Origin: Chelativorans salis
GTDB lineage: Bacteria; Pseudomonadota; Alphaproteobacteria; Rhizobiales; Rhizobiaceae
Assembly (NCBI RefSeq): GCF_025336525.1
Contig: NZ_JAOCZP010000011.1
Span: forward strand, 1 to 64,000
Length of the DNA: 64,000 bases
Direction: 5' to 3'
Under the pieces are notes generated by a model. The model saw only the letters and a list, made by a program, of their open reading frames with translations, was not told the origin of the DNA and made no database searches. Positions 1 to 9,174 of this stretch are shown one piece after another (positions within the stretch are counted from its first letter, which is position 1; every line of letters starts with the position of its first letter). A program made the position numbers and the translations under genes.

Positions 1-113
1 TTGGACATCCCGAACCCGTTGGCGACCTGCGCGATCGCGATCTTGCCGTTCTGGTCCATGAAGGTCCAAACAAGGGGTTCATCCTGCAGCGGCGTTTTGG
101 GCACCTGTCCCAT
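1..113 (-). CDS. DUF2384-like (Xre/MbcA/ParS) antitoxin, N-terminal part, runs off left edge
   Basis: The minus strand reads an ATG at 113 followed by 37 codons (MGQVPKTPLQDEPLVW..., ending GKIAIAQVANGFGMS) with no stop before the edge. The stretch 'IAQVANGFGMS' resembles the helix-turn-helix start of the Xre/MbcA/ParS (DUF2384) antitoxin family, which usually pairs with a downstream RES-domain toxin. That toxin gene would lie outside the window. A good promoter sits just upstream. The family call rests on a short segment and is tentative. Confidence 0.45.
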   Translation of the reverse strand, partial: MGQVPKTPLQDEPLVWTFMDQNGKIAIAQVANGFGMS

Positions 114-155
114 ATCGTACACCTTGTCATATCTTTTGCCGCATCTTTTGTGCAT

Positions 156-184
156 AATATATGCCGCCTTCCAAGCGCAATCAA
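156..184 (-). promoter_or_regulatory. Sigma-70-like promoter of the left-edge antitoxin gene
   Basis: On the minus strand TTGATT (179-184) and TATATT (156-161) are separated by exactly 17 bases, about 45 bases upstream of the ATG at 113. The -10 lies in a near-palindrome, GCATATATTATGC (152-164), and two similar AAAAGAT motifs follow downstream. This layout would suit autoregulation by the antitoxin (inference). Confidence 0.5.
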
Positions 185-562
185 GTTCGATGAGGCGGCG
201 CGAAATGGTCGCCCTCTTCCCTACCGCCGCCTAGGCTTCTCCAGGCTTCGACGCAGCGCCTCTGACACCTGAAGACTGCCACGATCTTGCTCAGGTGTAT
301 CCAAAGGATGCTTCACGGCGCACTCAGCCGCTCAATCCGGTGCCTGACCATGCTGAATGCCCTTAACCAATCCGTCGTAGACTGCCCTAAGCAATGTGGT
401 TCCGTAGGACGCATTCGGGCGGTGCGCCCTCAGCCCACAAGCAGTCCTTCCGTCGGTCTCGCGCGCTATGTGCGATGGAGACACTCGACTGTCGAGGCTT
501 GTCCCGCTGAGCTGAATTTCGGTGTAGTCGGGGCTACCGGCTCTTGCGTCGATTCTATAATC
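185..562. other. Intergenic region, no gene seen
   Basis: Between the antitoxin promoter and the MscS stop codon I see only short overlapping reading frames with no ribosome binding site or recognisable protein. No clear terminator or RNA structure was spotted by eye. Confidence 0.5.
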
Positions 563-1990
563 TCATCGCTGCTCTTGGCCCGACAAGAGATTTCCTGAAG
601 CAGCCTCGGGAATGGTTGCGTTGGCAATGTCGTGCGGCAGTTCGCTGATCTCATTTCCCAAGCCGCCCTCGGCCGAGGTTGCCTCTGTGTTTGGCTCGGC
701 CGTCGACGCCGTAGGTCTGCCTGGAGCTGCCGCCGAAGTCTGTGCGGGCGCCACCTTCGACCGCGTCTCGTCCAAACGAACAATTGGCACGCCCTGCGGA
801 AAAATAACCTCGCGCGCTTCATCCGGCATCGAAACGCCGTGCTCAACGAGCACCCGCTTGATGAGCCGCAGCGCCGAGGATCGCACCCTGTGCGGCGAAA
901 GCGTACGCCCGTCTATCCAGAAATGCGCCTTCAGATTCACCGTCGCCGCCCCCAGCGCATCCACCAACACCATCGGCGATGGCTCGTTCAGGATCGCGTC
1001 GTGGCCGCGCAATACCTCCACGATCAGGCGCTGCGTGTCACCGATCGACGCATCGTAGCCGATGCCGACCTCCGCCGTCACCCGGCGCGCCGGTGCCGCC
1101 GTGTAGTTCATGATCGTGCTCTTGAAAACCGTTGCGTTAGGTATCTGCACGTGGTTGCCGTCGATCGTCAGCAGAATCGTCGATCGCGTGTTCATCGTCT
1201 GCACCGCGCCTTCAAAGCCCGCCACACCGATCACGTCGCCCTGTCTGAAAGGCCGGCGGATGGTGAGCATAAGGCTCGCGAGGAAATTCTCGGCGATGTC
1301 CCGGAACGCAAAGCCCAGCACAATGCCGATCACGCCCGCGCCGCCCAGCAGCGAGACCGCGAGCCCCGTCAGCCCTGCAACCTGCAGCATAAGATAGACG
1401 CCAAGCAGGAGGACCGGGATTGCGATTGCCCGCGCGATCACGTTGCGCAGGAAGTCCTGCTCGATGCGCGGCGCGAGCACCCGGCGCATGAGCGAGGCGA
1501 TCGCGCTTGACAGCCACCATGCGAGTGGCAAGATCAGCACCGCAAGCGCGATCAGCGGCAGCGCTACTGCGATCCTGCGGGCCAGCGCCTCGATCTCCGA
1601 AAAGGCGGGCGCGAAGTTCCAGCTCACCTCCTCACGCACCTCAATCCGGTTCACCACGGCAACCGTGCCCTCGGTCCGCGCTGCCAGATCGCGCGCCCAC
1701 GTCCGCTGCTCCTGGGAACCCGCGATCCCGTCAAGGAACACGATCCCCTCGTCGACGGCAACTTCTACACTGCGATACCAGCCGGACGCTTCGAGGATCC
1801 GGCGGATCCGCTCCTCAATCGCCTCGTCGCGCGCCACAGGCTCGATGGCCACCGCCTGCTCGGGCGCGGCGGGCTCGTCGACAAGTTGGGCTGTCGCGTG
1901 CGTTGACATCATGAACAAAATAGCCAGGGCCGCCCAGCGTACGCGGCGGGAGGCCGCCCCCCCGTCGGAGCCGATTGTCAGCTTCGTCAT
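563..1990 (-). CDS. Small-conductance mechanosensitive channel (MscS family) with BON domain
   Basis: 475 aa from the ATG at 1990, preceded by GGGAGAGGG-type Shine-Dalgarno sequence; an upstream in-frame start at 2059 lacks this. The order is a signal peptide (cleavage near HATA-QLV), a BON domain (about residues 55-115, with the 'GIVFLDGIAGS' pattern), then two to three membrane helices. The pore-lining helix is rich in Gly/Ala (AVSLLGGAGVIGIVLGFAFRD) and followed by the conserved beta region with RRPFRQGDVI. MscS channels release osmolytes on hypo-osmotic shock from the inner membrane. The periplasmic BON domain probably contacts lipid or the outer membrane. The last ~60 residues are Pro/Ala/Glu-rich and look disordered. 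It stands alone, with no operon partner. Confidence 0.85.
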   Translation of the reverse strand: MTKLTIGSDGGAASRRVRWAALAILFMMSTHATAQLVDEPAAPEQAVAIEPVARDEAIEERIRRILEASGWYRSVEVAVDEGIVFLDGIAGSQEQRTWARDLAARTEGTVAVVNRIEVREEVSWNFAPAFSEIEALARRIAVALPLIALAVLILPLAWWLSSAIASLMRRVLAPRIEQDFLRNVIARAIAIPVLLLGVYLMLQVAGLTGLAVSLLGGAGVIGIVLGFAFRDIAENFLASLMLTIRRPFRQGDVIGVAGFEGAVQTMNTRSTILLTIDGNHVQIPNATVFKSTIMNYTAAPARRVTAEVGIGYDASIGDTQRLIVEVLRGHDAILNEPSPMVLVDALGAATVNLKAHFWIDGRTLSPHRVRSSALRLIKRVLVEHGVSMPDEAREVIFPQGVPIVRLDETRSKVAPAQTSAAAPGRPTASTAEPNTEATSAEGGLGNEISELPHDIANATIPEAASGNLLSGQEQR

Positions 1991-2838
1991 TCTGCCCTCT
2001 CCCTTGCCGGCACACACTCGCCAGAGTGTTAATAGATGGGAAGCCTTCCGCGCGATCAAGCGATCAAACGTTGCGTAGTTGTGATGCCGCGGGCGCGTGC
2101 GACCGATTGCGGCGGGACTTGAGCTCCTTCGCCGCAGAAACCGGGAGCCGGCGGGCCAGAGAAGCGGCCCAGCGGCTAGGCGCCCCGGTGTCGGCCGTAG
2201 AGGGCGGCTTTGCTACCGCCCAATAGCAGACCTCGCCGATGGCGAAGCCGTAGGTGGCGGTTGCGCCAAATTCCTGACGTCCGAAGGTCCCTTGAGAGGA
2301 GCAAGGGGCGGCCGCCGCGAGCGCGAGAAGGTCCGCAGCGCCAGCGCTGTGGAAACCTCAGAGCTACTGGAGAAAATAAGGACGAAAGGAAGACCAAGCC
2401 GAAAGCTGCAAGGTGCGCCGCTAGCAGCGCCGGTCACCTCTGCCCTGACCTGCTCGCGTTTTACGTCCACTGGGATGCCCACCAGCAACATTGGCCCCAT
2501 TCCGGACCTCGTGTAGCTCTGGTGTGGAGCGGGTAGCCGAAAGTTCTCGCGTCAAGTCTCTTGGGCGGTTTTGATGGAAAGTTCTCGAATGGACCCTTAT
2601 GCTGGGCGGCTGTTTCGCTTTCGAAACGCGGAACCCGTCGGCGGGGCGCTTGGGAACAATGGACACAGGAGGACCCGGTCACGGTGAAAGGGCCAGACGG
2701 GTCCCCGGTCCGGATCACCACAGAGGTGATCAGGCCTTATGACGGGTGCCTTGGACCAACGGAGATAGGCGCCCTCTTGGTCAGTCCGCAGGGCTTCGCA
2801 TTATGATCCATACTCAAATTCAGCAGGATGTCGCCCGC
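1991..2838. other. Long intergenic stretch without a convincing gene
   Basis: About 850 bases with only short, overlapping frames. One frame at 2561-2806 (+, 81 codons, containing VTVKGPDGSPVRIT) could be a decayed gene fragment, but it has no convincing ribosome binding site and no family I recognise. I see no tRNA, terminator or insertion-sequence end. Confidence 0.4.
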
Positions 2839-3375
2839 TCAGTCGTTTTCTTTCTCCTGCGGGACCGCACCATCCTTTGCTGCAGGTTGGCTGAGCTCAC
2901 GCTTGTATTCGACACCACCGAAGATCATCGTCTCGCCATCGGGGGCCGACATCCGCCGCGTCCGGCCGTCGCTGCACTCGAATACGGGCCATCCGGCGTC
3001 CACGCACTCGATGTCGGTAAACCAGTTGCCAAGACTGTCGGCAGCGTTGATCCGGAACAGGCCAATTCTGAGACGGCGGACAACCGATCCGTCCGGGGCC
3101 ATCCAGGTCCATGGTTCCTTCGCAATCACGCTGCGAGATGACAGGAAAGGGTATGCCAGCGGCTTGAAGTCAGCGACCTCGGCAACCATTCGGTAGCGCG
3201 ACATCGCAGCCGCGTAGTCCGCGACGATTGAGGGGCGATCGGCATAGAGGGCGGCCATCTCTCCCGGGCCGTTGTCGAACACCCGAAAGCGGCCCCGTTG
3301 CTCCTCTCCTGAAGCGCTCGACCCCGTCACGGCAACGGCAAGCAGAAGCACGGCCGGCAAGCCGGCCATTCTCAT
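2839..3375 (-). CDS. Hypothetical exported protein
   Basis: 178 aa from ATG 3375 (MRMAGLPAVLLLAVAVTGSSASG...), chosen because it gives a clean signal peptide and has GGGAG seven bases upstream. The open frame extends to 3603, but that extension has no signal-like start. The mature part carries two cysteines (the segment ECVDAGWPVFEC), suggesting a periplasmic disulfide, and conserved-looking WTWMAPDGSVV and ETMIFGGVEYKREL segments. I do not recognise a family. It is convergent with nothing close and has no obvious operon. The end (AAKDGAVPQEKEND) is hydrophilic and likely flexible. Confidence 0.6.
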   Translation of the reverse strand: MRMAGLPAVLLLAVAVTGSSASGEEQRGRFRVFDNGPGEMAALYADRPSIVADYAAAMSRYRMVAEVADFKPLAYPFLSSRSVIAKEPWTWMAPDGSVVRRLRIGLFRINAADSLGNWFTDIECVDAGWPVFECSDGRTRRMSAPDGETMIFGGVEYKRELSQPAAKDGAVPQEKEND

Positions 3376-3873
3376 TCGCGCACTCCCGACAAGCTGCACG
3401 GAAACTCCGATGCCAATGCGCACCGACGAAGCCTCACTCTCGGACATTGCTCCCGCAAATTTTCGGCTCGTGCCGTCGAACACAGCATGGAAATGCCGGG
3501 CCAGGATCCGCGCGATGGCTTTTGGCGACCCAGCCTGGTCGTTCACGTCTGGCATGATGAACGGCTCGGTTGAGTAGACAACAGTTACTCGAGCCCGGAC
3601 CAAACCTCAACACCCAGAGGGTTTCCGATCGCGCAAGGCAAGCCACTGAACCAACGGCTTGGATGCGGGCGGGTCCGAATGATCCTGTCGTCAGTCCCGG
3701 TCAGCGCGGCAGGACGAGAAAGCTGCCCGCAACCATGCGGAAATATCAGGCGAGAATGCAGAACTTGCCCGCCTGAGTTCAACCCCAGGATTGCGTGCAA
3801 AAACGCCCATAAGCTGCAATAATTATTTCCGACTGTTTCGCCGGTAATCGGCTGGCAACGGGAGGGAATTTTT
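3376..3873. other. Intergenic region upstream of the LacI-type regulator gene
   Basis: About 500 bases. The minus-strand frame of the exported protein stays open through the first ~230 bases but has no preferred start there. The last 50 bases are AT-richer (ATAATTATTTCCG...) and likely hold the promoter of the regulator gene. No other gene is supported. Confidence 0.4.
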
Positions 3874-4926
3874 GTGGCAGGCGATCAGGATATGCGCACT
3901 ACAGCGAACGAGCGCCGCGCTGAAAAGGACAAGGGGCGGCCGACGCTAAGGACGATTTCCGAGATCACCGGTCTCGGCGTGACGACTGTTTCGCGTGCGC
4001 TCAAGAATGGCCCGGAGCTGAGTGCGGAGACCCGGGCGCGGGTGCAGTCGGTAGCCGACGACATTGGCTATCGGCCCAACCGCGCGGGCGTGCGACTGCG
4101 CACCGGACGGACCTATGTCATCGGCCTCATCCTCGACCAGAGCGTGACCATCGCCGAGTTCGAGCGCCGCATCATTCTCGGTGTCTCCAGCGTGCTGTTC
4201 GAGACCAACTATCATCTCGTCGTCATGCCACTTCGCCAAGGAGCCGACGTGATGGAGCCGGTTCGCTACATTGTCGAGACAGGCGCGGCGGACGGCCTTA
4301 TATTCACCCACACGCAGCCGCACGACGAGCGGGTTCGTTATCTGCTGGGCCGTCAGTTCCCCTTCGTCACGCACGGCCGGACCGATCTAGGCCTGGCACA
4401 TGCTTTCTACGATTTCGACAATGAGCGTTTCATGGTCGAGGCGGTCGAGCGCCTGCGTGCGAGAAAGCGCCGGCGCCTGGCGCTTATCCCGCCGCCGGAC
4501 AGCCTGACCTGTGCGTACCACATGTTTGACGGGTTTCTTGAAGCGACAAGACGCGCCGGGCTCGAAGGCATCGTGGTGGAGGGCATCGATCTCGACAGTG
4601 ACCCCCTGGAATTCCGCGCTGTCGGGCGGCAGCTGGCCTCGGGGCCGAATCCGCCGGACGGGTACATCTGCGCGAACGAGACCCGGAGCATCGCCCTGAT
4701 GGCCGGGCTCAGGGAGGCAGGGCTGGATATCGGAAGCGACGGCGACATCATCGCGAAGGAGACGTCGGACCTGCTCGACCACATCACGCCGGCTATCGAT
4801 TCCTTCTATGAGAACCTGACGTTTGCAGGCGAGGAGCTGGCACGGCTGCTTTTGAGACGCATAGCGGGCACGCCGGTGGGCGACTTGCAGACCATCGCCG
4901 CCCCACAACTGCGCCGGCGCACCTGA
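3874..4926 (+). CDS. LacI/PurR-family transcriptional regulator
   Basis: 350 aa from GTG 3874, with GGAGGG seven bases upstream. The N-terminal helix-turn-helix is at about residues 25-50 (LRTISEITGLGVTTVSRALK), followed by the hinge (IGYRPNRAG) and a periplasmic-binding-protein-like effector domain to the C-terminus. Family members repress sugar-use operons until a sugar binds. It faces, tail to tail with an 18-base gap, the mannosidase/ABC operon whose promoter region (12.4 kb) has a LacI-type palindrome. Control of that operon is therefore a strong inference. The effector may be a mannose-containing oligosaccharide or another substrate of the transporter. Confidence 0.9.
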   Translation: MAGDQDMRTTANERRAEKDKGRPTLRTISEITGLGVTTVSRALKNGPELSAETRARVQSVADDIGYRPNRAGVRLRTGRTYVIGLILDQSVTIAEFERRIILGVSSVLFETNYHLVVMPLRQGADVMEPVRYIVETGAADGLIFTHTQPHDERVRYLLGRQFPFVTHGRTDLGLAHAFYDFDNERFMVEAVERLRARKRRRLALIPPPDSLTCAYHMFDGFLEATRRAGLEGIVVEGIDLDSDPLEFRAVGRQLASGPNPPDGYICANETRSIALMAGLREAGLDIGSDGDIIAKETSDLLDHITPAIDSFYENLTFAGEELARLLLRRIAGTPVGDLQTIAAPQLRRRT

Positions 4927-4944
4927 TCGACCAGCGATAGTCTT

Positions 4945-6051
4945 CTACAGCGCAACGCCGCTGTCGGACTCGAACAGATGCATGTGATTCATGTGAGCGT
5001 TGAGGCGCATGACGGCACCCCTGGGCGGGGCGGCGACGGCGGTGACGCGGCAGACGATCTCGGCCTCGCCAATGCGGCCGAAGATGAGCGTATCGGAGCC
5101 GAGCGGCTCGGCAATGTCCACGGTCACGTCGAGTGGCACCGCGCTTGACGCCGCGCGGCTCTCATCGGTCCAGGTGTTGGTGAAATCCTCCGGCCGCATG
5201 CCGAGGGTTATCTGTCTGCCGGCGTGCGGCCGGTAGCGGCCGACCCTTTCGGCCGGCACCGACAGGCGCGGCCCGCCTGTCGGCTCCACCCACAAGGTGT
5301 CCCCCTCCGCCACCAGCCGCGCGTCGATGAAGTTCATGGTCGGCGAGCCGATGAAGCCGGCGACGAAACGGTTGGCAGGGCGGGAATAGAGATCGTCTGG
5401 CGTACCCACCTGCTCGATGCGCCCGTCGCGCAAGACGACGATGCGGTCGGCCAGCGTCATCGCCTCGGTCTGATCGTGAGTGACATAGATGCTGGTGACT
5501 TGGAAGCTCATGTGCAGCCGCTTGATCTGCGTGCGCATCTCCACGCGCAGCTTGGCATCAAGGTTCGACAGCGGCTCGTCGAAGAGGAAGAGCTGCGGCT
5601 CGCGGGCGATCGCCCGCCCGATCGCCACCCGCTGGCGCTGGCCGCCCGAAAGCTGCCCGGGCTTACGGTGGAGCAGCGCGCCGATCTGCAGGGTGTCGGC
5701 CGTCCGGCGCACAGCCTCGTCTATCTCCACCTTGGACGCGTTGCGCATCTTAAGGCCGAAGCCAAGATTCTGCCGAACGGACATGTGCGGATAGAGCGCG
5801 TAATCCTGGAAGACCATGGCGATGTCGCGGTCGCGCGGCGGGATGTCGTTGACCACCCGCTCGTTGATTACGATGTCACCGCTGGTGACGCTTTCAAGTC
5901 CCGCGATCATCCTGAGGATGGTGCTCTTGCCGCAGCCGGACGGGCCGACGAGGACGGTGAACTCGCCGTCGCCGATCTCGAAATCAACCCCGTGCACCAC
6001 CTGTAGTTCGCCATATTTCTTGAACAGCTGATTTACCTGGACATGTGCCAT
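4945..6051 (-). CDS. Sugar ABC transporter ATP-binding protein (MalK/UgpC type)
   Basis: 368 aa. Start at ATG 6051 (MAHVQVNQLFKKYG), with GGGAGAG upstream; an in-frame ATG at 6069 lies before this site. Walker A is GPSGCGKST (about residues 36-44), the signature is LSGGQRQRVA, Walker B is LFLFDEP and the switch is THDQTEA. The C-terminal ~130 residues form the TOBE/OB regulatory domain typical of the CUT1 carbohydrate importers. It energises import of the sugar bound by the 10985-12289 product through the two permeases. It is the last gene of the operon, 39 bases after the mannosidase. An ATPase at the operon end is common in rhizobial sugar operons. Confidence 0.92.
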   Translation of the reverse strand: MAHVQVNQLFKKYGELQVVHGVDFEIGDGEFTVLVGPSGCGKSTILRMIAGLESVTSGDIVINERVVNDIPPRDRDIAMVFQDYALYPHMSVRQNLGFGLKMRNASKVEIDEAVRRTADTLQIGALLHRKPGQLSGGQRQRVAIGRAIAREPQLFLFDEPLSNLDAKLRVEMRTQIKRLHMSFQVTSIYVTHDQTEAMTLADRIVVLRDGRIEQVGTPDDLYSRPANRFVAGFIGSPTMNFIDARLVAEGDTLWVEPTGGPRLSVPAERVGRYRPHAGRQITLGMRPEDFTNTWTDESRAASSAVPLDVTVDIAEPLGSDTLIFGRIGEAEIVCRVTAVAAPPRGAVMRLNAHMNHMHLFESDSGVAL

Positions 6052-6090
6052 CGACTTCTCTCCCAACAAAGGCCGCCGGCCCGACCGGTT

Positions 6091-9000
6091 TTACTGCTCC
6101 TTCTCGAACGTCCAGCTGTGCAACTGGAACGGGAGGAAGCACCGGTCGGCCGGCTCTGCGCCATCTTCCAGGAGGTTCACTTCGCTGCCGAGCCGCCAGC
6201 CCTGGGGCAATGCGATCTCCACTGCGCCGCGGGCGCCGGCTGGCTCGTAGACGCGCAAGACGAACCTGCTCCCCTCCTCCGCTGGCTTGAAGGCGCTGAG
6301 ACCAAGGGCCATCCCGTCGAGGCGCGCCGCCGACCAGGAGGCCTCGGCGTGGGACTTCGCCGGCAGGCAAAGGAGGGGCTGGTTCAAATCCTCCGCCTCC
6401 GCAAGCACACCGCCGGTGAGCCAATCCCCATCATGGGGAAAAAGCGCATAGGAGAAGCTCTGCTGACCCTCGTCGGCGAGCGGGTCGGGATAGACGGGCG
6501 AGCGCAGGAGGCTTAAGCCCAGCTCGTTCCCCACGGCGTGGTGGCCGTACTTGCCGTCATTCAGAAGCGCCACGCCATAGCCCTGCTCGGAAAGATCGGC
6601 GAAGCGGTGCGCGGCGACTTCGAAGCGGGCCTGGTCCCATGAGGTGTTGCGGTGGGTGGGCCGGTGGATGACGCCGTGCGCGCATTCGAAAATGGCATGG
6701 TCGGCGCGGATGGCGAGCGGGAAACGTGCCTTCAAGAGAATCCGTCGCTCGTGCCAGTCGATGTCGGTCTTGAATTCCAGCCGAGGGGAATTGGCCCAGA
6801 GCCGCACCGTCTGCGTGATGGTGCTGTCACGGAAGCGGCGGGTGATACGGATGGCGGCGCGGTGCGGGCCGCGTTCGACCACCTCCATCGCTGAAGCACC
6901 GATCTCCTCGCCCTGGCCGGCGTAGTTCTCCTCCACCTCCCAGGCGTCCCAATTGCGCGGCTTATCCGTATAGGCCCAGATCTGATTGCCGCGGCCTGAG
7001 AGCACCTCGCGCCCGGCCCGCTTGTCATAGACACTGGACAGCGTACCGTCGCCAGCGAGCTCGACGCGGAGATCGACATTCTCCAGCCTCCGCTCCTCCA
7101 CGGTGAGTCCGGCCGCTGGACGGACCTCCATCATGACTGCGGCAGAAAGGCCAGGGACCTGCCGCGATCCGGCAAGCACACAGCCGCCCTCGACCGCCTG
7201 GCCACCTGGAAGCGGCTCGCTTGAGGAGAGGCGCAGGGGACGCGGCGACAGGTCGGGGTTGACGGCGAGAAAGCCGGCTTTTCCGCCCTTGATCACCAAG
7301 CGCCGGGCGATTGCGGCCAGATGCGCATCGATCTTCTCCTTGCCTGCCGCGACGACCGAGGAAAGTTCCGCCTCCGCGAGCTCGTAGACCTCGCGGATGC
7401 TCGACCCCGGCAGGATGTCGTGGAACTGGTTGCGCAAGAGCACGCGCCAATGCTCCTCCAGCGAGGCCGCCGCCGGTTCACCGAGAAGGGTCGCCATGCT
7501 CGACAGCGTCTCCGCGGTGATCAAAGCGCGCTCGGCCCGGCGGTGGAGGAATTTCGTGCGCCCCTGCGTGGTTAGGGTACCGCGGTGCAGCTCCAGATAC
7601 ATCTCGCCAACCCAGACCGGCAGGTCCGGGCGCTCGGCGATCTTCTGCCGGACATCCTCAAACCATTCGCCCACTCGCACTTGGCGCAATGCAGGCACGG
7701 CGGGGAAGCCGGCCAGTTGCCGCGCGCGGTCGAGCATTTCCTGGGTCGGCCCGCCGCCACCGTCGCCGAAGCCGAAGGCGATCAGGCTTTCGGGATGATC
7801 GTGCTTGCCACGGAAATTGCGCCATGTCTCAAGCGCGGCGCGCGGGCCGATCTCGGCATTGTAGCCGCCGACCGGATTGTTGAAGGTATGCGCGAGCACG
7901 CGGCTGCCGTCGAGCCCCTCCCACCAAAAAAGGTCGAAGGGCATGGCGTTTGTCTCCGACCAGTTCACCTTGATGGTGAAGAAGTTCTCGACGCCTGCCT
8001 GTCGCAGCAACTGGGGAAGCGCCGGGGAGAAGCCGAAGCAGTCGGGCAGCCAGCAGACCGTGTGGCGCTTGCCGAAATGCCGTTCGAAATAGCGCTGGCC
8101 GTAAAGGAGCTGGCGGACGAAGGATTCGCCCGTCGGCATGTTGGTGTCGGGCTCCACCCACATGGCGCCGTTCGGCTCCCACTGGCCGGCCGCCACTTTC
8201 TCCTTGATGCGCTCGAACAGCGCCGGATCGTCCTCCTCCAGGAAGGCGTAGAGCTGTGCGGTTGACTGGTTGAAGCGGAAGTCGGGATTGCGCTCCATCA
8301 GCCCGATCATCGTGTGGAAGGTGCGGTTGGCCTTGCGCCGCGTCTCGTCGAGCGGCCACAGCCAGGCAAGGTCGATATGGGCGTGGCCGGTCATGGCGAG
8401 CGCGCCGCTCGGCGGATAACGGTCGCGCAGCGCGCCAAACCGCTCCTTGAGGAGGTCCGCCGCAGCCCTCACGGAGGCACGCTGTGCATCGTCGAGGCCC
8501 GGCGGTTCAGGGAGCAACTCCGCCGGCAACTGCCAGACCTTCTGCATTTCTGTGCCGGGGGCGACACGGGCGACATAGGCCTCGGTGGCCGACGGCCAGT
8601 CGAGGCGGGCGAGCGCCGCCTCTCCCGCTGAAAGGAGCGGCGGCACGGCCTCATGCATCTGCAAAACCTCCGCCGTCTCCGCAACCTGCGTGACGAGCAG
8701 GGCAAAATCGCAGAGCTCCGGATCGATGCGGACGATCCGCGCCCGCGCAAGCCGCGCATCGCGGCTGGGAACGCCGAAGGGCAGCCGCGCCACGCATTCG
8801 GCCCGCACGAAGAAGCGCCGGCCCTTCAGTGGCAGCTGGCGGTGGTTGGGATCGAGGCCGAAGCCTTCGCACACTCCGCCCGCATAGGTGACGCGCACCA
8901 GCCCCTCACCGCCGAGATCGAGGTCAAGCCGGCATTCCTCGAGCGGCCAGTCGGCGGGTACCTCCGCCTCGCCATGGGCAAGGACGACGGTCCCGTCGCG

Positions 9001-9144
9001 CGTCGGCCATGGGGTGCCCAGGGCGAGCGGCTGATCGTTGAATGTCCATCCTTCGAGCGGAATGCCGGCGCGCACGGTCCACAGCTCCAGTTCGGCAAGC
9101 CGCTTCCGCAGTCGGTGGATGCGTTGTTCAACGGTCAAAGTCAT
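6091..9144 (-). CDS. Alpha-mannosidase, glycoside hydrolase family 38
   Basis: 1017 aa, full family length. Residues 254-258 are HAHID (zinc-binding His and Asp, continuing LAWLWPLDE). The WLPDCFG segment has the likely catalytic nucleophile Asp368, and a further zinc-site histidine is expected in the downstream LAHTFNN segment. The C-terminal half is the beta-sandwich region of GH38. There is no signal peptide, so it acts in the cytoplasm, cleaving alpha-mannosides imported by the neighbouring ABC transporter. The gene is co-directional with the permease gene (30-base gap) and the ATPase gene. Whether the substrate is free mannobiose, an N-glycan fragment or a mannosyl-glycerate-type compound cannot be told from sequence. 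Confidence 0.92.
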   Translation of the reverse strand: MTLTVEQRIHRLRKRLAELELWTVRAGIPLEGWTFNDQPLALGTPWPTRDGTVVLAHGEAEVPADWPLEECRLDLDLGGEGLVRVTYAGGVCEGFGLDPNHRQLPLKGRRFFVRAECVARLPFGVPSRDARLARARIVRIDPELCDFALLVTQVAETAEVLQMHEAVPPLLSAGEAALARLDWPSATEAYVARVAPGTEMQKVWQLPAELLPEPPGLDDAQRASVRAAADLLKERFGALRDRYPPSGALAMTGHAHIDLAWLWPLDETRRKANRTFHTMIGLMERNPDFRFNQSTAQLYAFLEEDDPALFERIKEKVAAGQWEPNGAMWVEPDTNMPTGESFVRQLLYGQRYFERHFGKRHTVCWLPDCFGFSPALPQLLRQAGVENFFTIKVNWSETNAMPFDLFWWEGLDGSRVLAHTFNNPVGGYNAEIGPRAALETWRNFRGKHDHPESLIAFGFGDGGGGPTQEMLDRARQLAGFPAVPALRQVRVGEWFEDVRQKIAERPDLPVWVGEMYLELHRGTLTTQGRTKFLHRRAERALITAETLSSMATLLGEPAAASLEEHWRVLLRNQFHDILPGSSIREVYELAEAELSSVVAAGKEKIDAHLAAIARRLVIKGGKAGFLAVNPDLSPRPLRLSSSEPLPGGQAVEGGCVLAGSRQVPGLSAAVMMEVRPAAGLTVEERRLENVDLRVELAGDGTLSSVYDKRAGREVLSGRGNQIWAYTDKPRNWDAWEVEENYAGQGEEIGASAMEVVERGPHRAAIRITRRFRDSTITQTVRLWANSPRLEFKTDIDWHERRILLKARFPLAIRADHAIFECAHGVIHRPTHRNTSWDQARFEVAAHRFADLSEQGYGVALLNDGKYGHHAVGNELGLSLLRSPVYPDPLADEGQQSFSYALFPHDGDWLTGGVLAEAEDLNQPLLCLPAKSHAEASWSAARLDGMALGLSAFKPAEEGSRFVLRVYEPAGARGAVEIALPQGWRLGSEVNLLEDGAEPADRCFLPFQLHSWTFEKEQ

Positions 9145-9174
9145 GGTGGTCCCTGTGTTCGGAATGAGGGGCGG

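Noticed and set aside
2097-2536. Several short frames in the 2.1-2.5 kb intergenic region
   Set aside because: Overlap each other on both strands, low-complexity Arg/Pro-rich products, no ribosome sites.
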